The translations under genes and the position numbers were made by a program. This document shows, in pieces, positions 8,494 through 15,176 of a stretch of 15,176 nucleotides of DNA (its first letter is position 1; every line of letters begins with the position of its first letter). The notes beneath the pieces are model-generated. The model did not search any database. It saw nothing but the letters and a program-made list of their open reading frames with translations, and was not told where the DNA came from. The stretch is from Thalassiosira profunda (taxonomy: Eukaryota; Bacillariophyta; Thalassiosirophyceae; Thalassiosirales; Thalassiosiraceae), in contig JALLAP010000655.1 of assembly GCA_036939355.1 (NCBI GenBank), positions 1-15,176 of the forward strand, read 5' to 3'.

Positions 8494-11400
8494 TTAATTT
8501 TTGCGTTGTTTCTGAAGGGTACTCATCAACTGCGCACGGAGGTTGGTGAGGTTGGCCCTCCCGCCGCCTTGGGGCTGCTGTTGCTGCTGCGGCTGTGGGC
8601 TCTGCTGTTGCATGCCCTGCCGATTGAAGGAGTAGTTGGACTGGACTGGCTGTTGTTGGGTCGGCTGTGCCCGCTGCTGTCCCTGCCGGTTGAACGCAAA
8701 TCCGCTCTGTTGATTGTTCTGGTATCCGGCCGTATATCCCTGATTCTGCGGCGGCTGCTGGAAGCGAGTGTGCGTGTTCTGAGGCGGATAGGCATTGTAC
8801 TGCTGCTGTTGCTGCGGCTGCTGGTAGCCGTTGCCGGCCATGGCTCCCATCGCTTGCTGGTTGTAGGCGCCGTACGCCGCTTGCTGCTGTTGGTATCCTT
8901 GGTTGTAATGCGGCTGAGCTGGGTGGCCAGGCGGGGGCTGCCATTGCTGGGTTGGGTGTGGAGGCGGCGCTGCAAAGACTGGAGGGGGCGGCTGCCAGCG
9001 ATTCATGGTCGGAACCTGCTGCTGCGGCACATAGCCTTGTCCGCCGTGGAAACGCTTTGGGCTGGGTTCCATGGAACCCCACGACCGCGTCCCAGCTTGG
9101 TTCATCTGCCCCCCCCTGCCCGTCCTCATCGCCAGGTCCCGTTCGTACGAGCTGATGTTCATGCTGCCGTAGCCCCCTTGGTGGCTCNCTGCCCGTCCTC
9201 ATCGCCAGGTCCCGTTCGTACGAGCTGATGTTCATGCTGCCGTAGCCCCCTTGGTGGCTCTTGTTGCCCCCACCCATGTTCGCAATGGTATCTCCGCCGC
9301 GGTTGAGCCTCGGCCGGCGGATGCGTCTGTCTTCGGCCGTCAATGTGGATGGAGGGAGGACAGCTCCGCGCAGTATTTCGCTCCGGTGGTGCTTGATGGG
9401 AGGCTCGGTGAAGGCAAAGCACACGGCCTCGTTCGGTTCAATGGGATCCGCGAACACTTCCGACGAGCGAGCGATCTTGCTCGAAGTCGCTGGCAAGGGC
9501 ACCGAGCTGTCATCGTCCAGGCTGTAAATCTCATTGCTCAACGGCTTCCGGATGGATCCAAAGAAACACGATGCTCGCGCAATGTCCTTCTCCGCGAGGA
9601 CGAATTTGTCTTTGGTGTACTCGTCTTTCGAGGTCAAGACAAAGACTGTTTCTTTGCTCAAGGGGTGCTCCTTGTGCAGGAACACGTAGCCATCGTCGAG
9701 GCCGCGGCTGTTGCACAGAAGCTCCTTCTGGGTCCACTTCTTCATGGTGGGATGCAATGCGGCGAGCAGCCNGGCCGCGGCTGTTGCACAGAAGCTCCTT
9801 CTGGGTCCACTTCTTCATGGTGGGATGCAATGCGGCGAGCAGCCGATCTTCGTCGATGAAGGGCAGGAGGACCACCCACAACCACGGCATCGCCTTCCCG
9901 TTGGGATCACAAGGCACGTCTTTCGGGTAGAAATCAATGATGGGGCTCTCAGGGTCCTTCATCAGCCACCGCGCCTCCTTGGGAACGGCGTGGGACGAAT
10001 CCTCGGGGAACACCCCCATGAGCTGCTCCACGGGCTTAAAGGGCTCGCTCAGCTCGAACGAATCGCAATCCTTTTGGAACCGCTCGATATTGCGCAGGTC
10101 CGAGGCGAAGGGCGCGTAGTGGAAGGGGTAGTACCACTTCCAGCTGGGGCAGCCCTCGTAGTAGTACTTCATGACCCAGCAGAGGCCCGTGATGTACGAT
10201 CGGAAGAGGTGCTCCCGGCCTCCGTGATTCTTCACGTCGTCGGCTTTGCACTTGTCGGTGTAGTAACGATCTTTCCACCCCTCTTCGTGCAACCGGACAT
10301 TGTCCTGCACATTTTTGGCATACTCGTCGAGCTTGGACCTTTCTGCCGCCTTCATCTTCTCTTTCAACTTCTTCTTTGCCTCGGCAACGGCCGCCTCGTC
10401 AACTTTGTTCTCCTCCTCATTTGTTTCCTCATCCTCCTCGCCATTGTCGTCATCGTCGCCACTGTCGTTGTCCTCCTCCAGGTCGGCATCTCCAACCATC
10501 TCTTCGTCACCGTTGGATGTCTCGGATGTCTCCTCAGTTATCTCAGAGGCCTTTCGTTTCGATCCCACCGCGTCCTTGCCCTTTTCTTCCATGGCTTCAT
10601 CGTCAACCTTCTCCTCCTCAGCAGCGGGTGCATCTTCACTTTTATCTTCCATCACGGCATCTTCAGTGCCGCCATTGGACATGAGCGCCTGCTTCAGCGC
10701 ATCGGCCGCGTTGGCATTCTCCGCAGCCGACACCGCCTTCCCCTTGAGCTTTTTGCGCAGCTCTTCCTTCGCCGTAAATCCCTTCTGCAGCTTGATGTCC
10801 CCGCCCGACGTGGCCATCCCGCCCCGTCCCACCGCGGCAACCTCTTTTTCGGCCATGATCCGTCCCGCGCGTCCCCGCGATTGGAACACCCCCTGGGGCG
10901 CATTCGCAATGCCCCCCGCGGGCATCTTGTGTCCATTCGGTCCCATCCGATTCTGCTTAAACCTTTCTCTCCGGGCTTTGTCGTTCTGCTCGTTCTTGTG
11001 CTTCATCTCGAAGACGTAATCTTCGATGGCGCCCACCTCCGCGAGGATGACGTCGACGCGGTCGAGGTTCACTTTTCCGCCGTGGTCGGTCAGGTATCCC
11101 CCAAGGGCGGGGAGCTTGCGCCGGTAGACGTTGAACAGGTAATCCAACGCGCCGTCGCGAATGTCCAAGCTCGGGAGGTGGGGGAGGAAATCGTTCCCCA
11201 CGAAGAAGCACAGGAACACAATGTCGTCCACCAATCGTTCGAAAGATACCTCCCCCCGGAACGGCGGAGTCATCACCGACGCGAACTCGTTGGCCAGGTA
11301 CTCCCGCAGGATCGGCACGCTGATGCGCTGCAACGGTTTGTTTTTGTTCTCCGGCAATTCCATCGCCTCGCTCCCCACCGCCTCGTCCAGCAATTTTTGC

Positions 11401-12233
11401 TTCATGGCAAACCCCGACTCCTGCCGCCGTTGCTCGGTCGTTTCCATCGACTTCCGGCCGAAGAGCACCTCCTCCCGCAATATGTAGAAATGGGCCTCGT
11501 GCGTCGCCAGCGCCAGCATGATCAAGTCGGCGTCCAGCCCGTGCAATACGTGGACCAGATTGGGATTGTACCCCGGCTGCCCCCGCTGCTGTCTTATGTG
11601 CGCCATGATCTTGTGCTCCCCCTCCCCCGGCACCGAGGCATCGGAAAAGATGACCTTGAGGTCCTTCCACGCCTTGTCCGTCGCGATGCGTTTCCGAATG
11701 TAGAACCTCAAATATTCCGAGAGATCGATCATGAACTTGGTCCCGGGCGTGATGACGTTGGAATCCCACGGCTGCGCGGAGGGCGGGACCTTGACCCCCT
11801 GTTCCGCGAGGCTGTCCCTAACCTCGACCTCGGTGGCGGCCCGCTCCCGCGCCTCCTGCGCGGAGCGGAAGCGGCGCGAGCGTTGCTGGTTCATCTTGGC
11901 GCGGGGGGCGACGCCGTCAATCGCGAGGTGCAATAATTTCCGCGGCCGGACCGCCCGCACCAGCCGGTCCACGTACAGGCACACATTTTCGTACATCTCC
12001 TGCTCGTTTTTGGGCTGCGGGCCGTGCTCCGGATGCGAACACGGGTGAATAATGCCGTTCATGTCTATATATAAATTGTCCGCCTCCAACCCCGACGGGT
12101 TGGGCCGCGTGGCGTCGAAGGGGACCCGGATCGAGCCCTGGCCGCCCGCGAGCTGAACGCGCTCCTCGAGCACATCTTGAACAATTTTTGGGTACTTTTC
12201 GGAGAGCCAGCGGTAGAAGGCGGGAACTCCCAT
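8494..12233 (-). CDS. XRN2: nuclear 5'-3' exoribonuclease, Rat1/XRN2 type (frame split by two assembly artefacts)
   Basis: Processive 5'-3' RNA exonuclease for 5'-monophosphate RNA; in this family it acts in the nucleus in RNA turnover, rRNA processing and transcription termination. The start MGVPAFYRWLSEKYP is the family N-terminus. Metal-binding acids of the XRN_N domain are visible in YIDMNG (Asp57), AIDGVAPRAK (Asp106), PGEGEHK (Glu204, Glu206), GLDADLI (Asp234, Asp236) and VGNDFLP (Asp348). The XRN_M part contains GLCWVMKYYYEGCPSWKWYY (684-703), FKPVEQLMGVFP and LLPFIDEDRLLAAL, closer to XRN2 than XRN1. Residues about 522-612 are an acidic low-complexity insert with SKRKASE, a possible nuclear signal. 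No CCHC zinc knuckle appears after residue 260. The tail (about 1030-1170) is Gln/Asn/Pro/Tyr-rich. The frame shifts at 9772 and 9188; collapsing the duplicated 72-mers gives 3594 nt, 1197 aa plus stop. No introns. The biological gene is judged intact. Confidence 0.95.
8555..9000 (-). repeat. Q/P-rich low-complexity coding repeat (CAG/CAA-type) in the XRN2 tail
   Basis: On the - strand this stretch is dominated by CAG and CAA codons with Pro, Tyr and Asn, giving runs such as QQQQQ and a repeated module (FAFNRQGQQ and YSFNRQGMQQQ). It appears on the + strand as CTG/TTG runs. It is imperfect, not a pure microsatellite, but is of the kind that varies in length between strains. Confidence 0.75.
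9116..9260. repeat. 72-bp direct duplication around a single N (assembly join)
   Basis: Bases 9116-9187 and 9189-9260 are identical over 72 bp, separated by N at 9188. The XRN2 frame reads correctly through either copy alone but shifts when both are kept (73 extra bases, one more than a multiple of three). This is best explained as two overlapping contigs joined without merging. Confidence 0.95.
9700..9844. repeat. second 72-bp direct duplication around a single N (assembly join)
   Basis: Bases 9700-9771 and 9773-9844 are identical over 72 bp, separated by N at 9772. Collapsing them joins LLCNSRG to LDDGYVF in the XRN2 product. The repeat length is exactly the same as at 9116-9260, which points to a fixed assembler overlap rather than biology. 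The piece between the two Ns (9189-9771) would be a 583-bp contig. Confidence 0.95.
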
Positions 12234-12869
12234 GGTGGACGGCGGGTGCAGTTAGGGCTAGGGCGGTGTCGGGGATGCTGGGCCCGGGTATCTAGGGCGC
12301 GCGGGTTGCAAAGCCGCGGCGGAAGAGGGGCGGGGAGCGAGGGAGGAGAAGTTGTTGCAAAAAAAGGGTGGCTCAAGCACGGCAGGCTCAAGATTTTGCG
12401 GTCTGGCCGTATGTAGCTAACTTGATACGTTGTACAAATCACGTACATACGTCTTTCTCAAGCTTCTCTCGTGAATTCCCCAGTAGAGAGTGAGGAAACG
12501 TGAGGATTCCTCTGTGCCTGAAAATCAAACAGATTTTGCGCCTTGTGCTTTGCGTGCTGATGCTGGATAAGATTTGTGAGACACCGTCTCACTGCCATCC
12601 GATCAGTGCTCAAAAAGCCCCAACGAGAATTGCTTGCAAAAAACAACGGCCACGCCCCGCCTTTTCATTCCTACGTAGACTTCAGTATGTCGGCTACGGG
12701 GCTGTTTGAAAGGGGCAACGACATCGCTGCGACTTTTCTTGTCTTAGTCATACCATCCCACGGCGGAAATCAGTATCGGAGCTCGGAAAATCCGCCAAAC
12801 TTGTGTGCTGCTTGGCACCCTTTCGCGAGAGTTACGGTTTTTGAAAGCTAGAGAACCCCCGCGTAACAA

Positions 12870-12877
12870 GCGGGAAA
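12870..12877 (-). promoter_or_regulatory. possible E2F-type site
   Basis: The octamer GCGGGAAA (TTTCCCGC on the - strand) fits the E2F/DP consensus TTTSSCGC. A weaker relative, TTTCGCGA, lies about 45 bases upstream, near 12823. The site is about 760 bp from the cyclin ATG and 640 bp from the XRN2 ATG. An 8-bp match is expected by chance fairly often, so this is only a candidate. Confidence 0.2.
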
Positions 12878-13024
12878 CGGCTCGCGGAAATTTTGGCCAA
12901 CCGAAACACGGGCGCCAACCGAGGGCTCAAAGTCAATTGATGTCGTTACCCCTTATTGACACCTCCTTGGGAGGAAGGGTACAGACTCCCTCATCTGAAT
13001 TTATTTACACGATATAATGCGTAC

Positions 13025-13042
13025 ATTTTATTTGTATAAAAT
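13025..13042. repeat. small AT-rich inverted repeat
   Basis: A perfect 7-bp inverted repeat (ATTTTAT / ATAAAAT) around a TTGT loop, inside the most AT-rich patch of the intergenic region. It is too weak to call a terminator and its role is unknown. Confidence 0.4.
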
Positions 13043-13397
13043 AATCAGGGTAAACTTACTAGGTCAATTGTACAAAACTAACTTTGACCCGCCAACCGCC
13101 GGGCTGAGTCTTCGCGACCAGCCGGCTTGTTTTGTTTTCGAGGCGGCGCCCCGCACAAAACGCCACCTTCGGCACCGGCAATGCCCCTTTGAGCACATCA
13201 GCTTTGAGCCCCGCCTCCCCGACCTTCGATTCTCAATGCACTGATACACCCAGACGAGCCCCGCGGCGCTGGCAATTGGACCACAATATCAAGCCTTTGG
13301 AAGGCTCGTTATTCATACTCCGCCGTCGGCACTCGCCTCAGCTCGATCCATAGTCGCGAATCGCCATCCCCCGACGACGCCTGCCCGTCACCAAGGA

Positions 13398-13403
13398 TAT
13401 ATA
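13398..13403 (+). promoter_or_regulatory. possible TATA element of the cyclin gene
   Basis: A TATATA hexamer stands out in otherwise GC-rich sequence 235 bp before the cyclin ATG. It would fit a leader of about 200 bases. No other core promoter signal is clear. Confidence 0.25.
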
Positions 13404-13637
13404 CGGCCGGAGCGGGCCGTCGGAGAGCTTCATGTTCAAGCCGATAAAAGTGAGTGGACGCCGCGCGGTCGGGCCGGGCGCATTGCCCCCGGCGGCCGCA
13501 GCTGCATTTTGATTTGCACTCGCGCGTGGCCATCAACCCGCCCCTCGACGCCCGTTGCTCACCCCCCTTGCCTCCTCCTCGCCTCTTCGCAGTCATGGGA
13601 GCACCGGGAAGAAGAACAGGGATCGATTGAGGTCACC

Positions 13638-14667
13638 ATGGGCGACGCGTCGCTGCCATCGCGGCCGTTTGGACTGACAGTGAGTCGTTGTCGAGTTGGA
13701 GATCCAAATTGCGAGCCCCCACTCGCCCTGTTGCTCACGGCCATGCCTGCACCTGCTCCGTTGCTCTCTTTTACAGCAAAATATAGACCACACCCTCGGA
13801 ATGTGCACGGAGGACTTATTCTTGGACATGCGCGAGCGGCAAACGGTGAGTTGGTGTCGTTGGTGATGTATCGAGATCAAACTGTTTGCTCACTCAATGC
13901 ACCCCTCTCCATTCCTCCAGGAGTACGTCTCGCCCGAAACCTACAAACCCGACGCCTCCTACATTCCCTACCGGCGATACCTCGTCGACTGGATGTCCGA
14001 CGTCGGAGAGCAGTGCAGCCTCCACACGTCGACGGTCCACGTCGGCATATTATTTTTAGACAAGATCTTTCGATCGAAGGACGTGCCGCGGAGCCACTGG
14101 CAGCTCATGGCCACGGCGTGCCTGAGCATCGCGGCCAAGTACGAGGAGGCCGAGGAGCACTGCCCGCCCATCCCGGACCTCCTCCGGCTGACGAAGCTGA
14201 ACGCCGTCGGCCACACCTCGCTGACGTTCCGGGAGGGGGAGGTGGAGGTCCTCCGCCACCTGGGGTGGCAGCTCCGCGCCGTCCCGCCCCTGCACGTGAT
14301 CGGCTACTTCCTCTCCAAGGGGGCCGTCTTCGACGACGACACGTGGCAGGGACGGGCCCTCATCGACAAGATCCCCAAGTACATCAAGAAGTACTGCGAC
14401 TTCTTCTGCAACCTCACGCTGCAGGAGTACGGCTTCCAGCGGTACCTCCCGACGATGCTCGCCGCGGCCATCCTCCTCGCCAGCCGGGAGGCGCTCCAAA
14501 TAACGCCGCGGTGGCGGCCGGAGCTGAAGGCCCTCACGGGGTACGACGAGGCCGAACTTGCCGGCGCGTTCAAGCACGTGTGGGGTTACTATGAGGAGCA
14601 GTTCCCGGGGCACGGGACGAGGTCCATTTCGCCGCGGAGCGTCACGAACGCCAAGGCCTTCCAATGA
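13638..14667 (+). CDS. cyclin, cyclin-J-like, three exons
   Basis: Predicted regulatory subunit of a cyclin-dependent kinase. Exons 13638-13679, 13777-13845 and 13921-14667 splice in phase 0 through two GT..AG introns (97 and 75 bp) to give 285 aa. The start has an ideal context (CACCATGG). The first cyclin fold begins near residue 50: RRYLVDWMSDVGEQ corresponds to the MRAILVDW-type helix, AAKYEEAEE (108-116) carries the conserved Lys used for kinase contact, and the helix at 140-152 (REGEVEVLRHLGW) supplies the partner Glu. A second, less conserved fold follows (about 157-265). The order DWMSDVGE, SIAAKYEE, TFREGEVEVLRHLGW and HVIGYFLS resembles cyclin J more than A, B or D types. No destruction box is obvious in the short N-terminus. 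Exon 3 is very GC-rich. Cyclin identity is firm; the subtype is tentative. Confidence 0.88.
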
Positions 14668-14934
14668 TCACAAGGAGGCGCCAGTAGGAACCACCCCACC
14701 CTGGCTTATAGGTGGGCAGTGGAGTTGTTGTTCTAGTTATAGCAATGTAGACATGCATATCCCAGACCCTTCTTCACTCCAGAGAAGCTGATGCTGTTAC
14801 GAGTGCATGTAGTTGCTGCATTCAGTATTGATAGGTTCGAAATGCTAAGATGCGAGGGGTGCATCTATTATGATGCTCCAAGGAAAAATGCACATGAAGT
14901 AAGTTGATGCACCGAGACATTATTCATGAATTGC

Positions 14935-15176
14935 TCAATTTGCAACTGCTCCAATCACCCCAGCCTCCACACATGCGGCATAATGGTCTTTGTGGTTCTT
15001 GATCAAGTAGTACTCGAGCTTGCCCATCGCCTGGGATGATTTCTCGCTCTCGTCTTCGCTCGCAATCATTGTCACGAGCTTTCGAATGCTCTCTTTTGCC
15101 TCATCGACGGATGCCTTGTCATCCGAACCATCCCCAAGCACCGCCTCCACCTCGCCCACCATGTACCCGAAGTCGG
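14935..15176 (-). CDS. 3' end of an unidentified gene (partial, cut by window edge)
   Basis: The last 79 or so codons of a - strand gene; the stop (TGA) is at 14935-14937 and the frame is open to the window edge. An ATG at 15162 has a poor context (T at -3) and the frame continues upstream through DFGY, so the true start is probably outside. The visible part is charged and helical, and its end (SSQAMGKLEYYLIKNH, then AACVEAGVIGAV) faintly recalls an armadillo-type helical repeat. No function is assigned. It converges on the cyclin gene with 267 bp between stops. Confidence 0.5.
   Translation of the reverse strand, partial: DFGYMVGEVEAVLGDGSDDKASVDEAKESIRKLVTMIASEDESEKSSQAMGKLEYYLIKNHKDHYAACVEAGVIGAVAN

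Larger units (their letters stand above)
12234..13637. other. 1.4-kb divergent intergenic region between XRN2 and the cyclin
   Basis: No gene is supported; open frames here are short and lack domains. Base composition changes along it: mixed near XRN2, AT-rich around 12990-13080, and GC-rich from about 13090 to the cyclin start. It must hold both promoters and leaders. Possible elements are listed separately (E2F-type octamer, AT-rich hairpin, TATA-like box). I found no tRNA, terminal repeats or transposase remnants by eye. Confidence 0.45.

Noticed and set aside
8464..9228. Leucine-rich + strand frame that looks like a membrane protein
   Set aside because: It is the reverse complement of the CAG-rich XRN2 tail; CTG runs give Leu. 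It also runs into the first N join.
9116..9844. Real tandem duplications or a mobile-element target repeat in XRN2
   Set aside because: Two unrelated sequences duplicated at exactly the same length, each with an N at the junction and each breaking the frame, fit an assembly defect far better.
10300..11019. Serine-rich + strand frame
   Set aside because: It is the mirror of the Glu/Asp-rich insert of XRN2 (GAG/GAC/GAT read backwards give Ser/Leu codons).
9711..11936. Very long open frame (over 700 codons) on the + strand opposite XRN2
   Set aside because: It is antisense to a strongly conserved exonuclease, crosses an artefactual duplication, and has no recognisable domain; its openness follows from the GC-rich codon use of XRN2.
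13205..13250. Possible tRNA B-box near TTCGATTCTC
   Set aside because: No matching A-box, acceptor stem or cloverleaf could be built on either strand.
13509..14594. Continuous 361-codon frame through the cyclin region
   Set aside because: It reads through both introns in another frame and yields Arg/Pro-rich sequence without a domain; the spliced frame gives a clean cyclin.

Overview
This window is nuclear DNA from a microbial eukaryote, probably a GC-rich protist or alga. Genes sit on both strands. Two of the six complete genes are split by very short spliceosomal introns (60-97 bp, all GT..AG), and starts have strong Kozak contexts (typically A or G at -3). No operon structure or bacterial ribosome binding sites are seen. 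A likely dynein regulatory complex subunit suggests the organism makes motile flagella at some stage. I cannot place it in a lineage from sequence alone.

Layout, left to right: (1) an intronless alpha/beta hydrolase of the hormone-sensitive-lipase type on the + strand, with a presequence-like N-terminus; (2) tail-to-tail with it, a ten-exon ABCC/MRP-type ABC transporter on the - strand, for which I resolved all nine introns and a continuous 1413-aa product, including a 25-nt micro-exon; (3) a small 93-aa Cys4 protein on the - strand; (4) divergent from it, a 171-aa coiled-coil protein resembling DRC12/CCDC153; (5) tail-to-tail with that, an intronless nuclear 5'-3' exoribonuclease of the Rat1/XRN2 type on the - strand; (6) across a 1.4-kb divergent intergenic region, a three-exon cyclin (cyclin-J-like) on the + strand; (7) the 3' end of an unidentified gene on the - strand, cut by the window edge.

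The XRN2 gene looks broken at two places, but both breaks are assembly artefacts. Each of the two N characters (9188 and 9772) is flanked by identical 72-bp copies. Collapsing each pair removes 73 bp and gives one uninterrupted 1197-codon reading frame.

The genes do not form an obvious pathway: lipid or ester hydrolysis, membrane export, a flagellar component, RNA decay with transcription termination, and cell-cycle control are all independent housekeeping functions. I found no mobile element, CRISPR array, tRNA or rRNA, and no convincing new multi-gene system. The points most worth a second look are the micro-exon in the most conserved part of the second transporter domain, a stop-free in-frame intron inside NBD1, the prion-like tail of XRN2, and the divergent pair of small genes in the middle.
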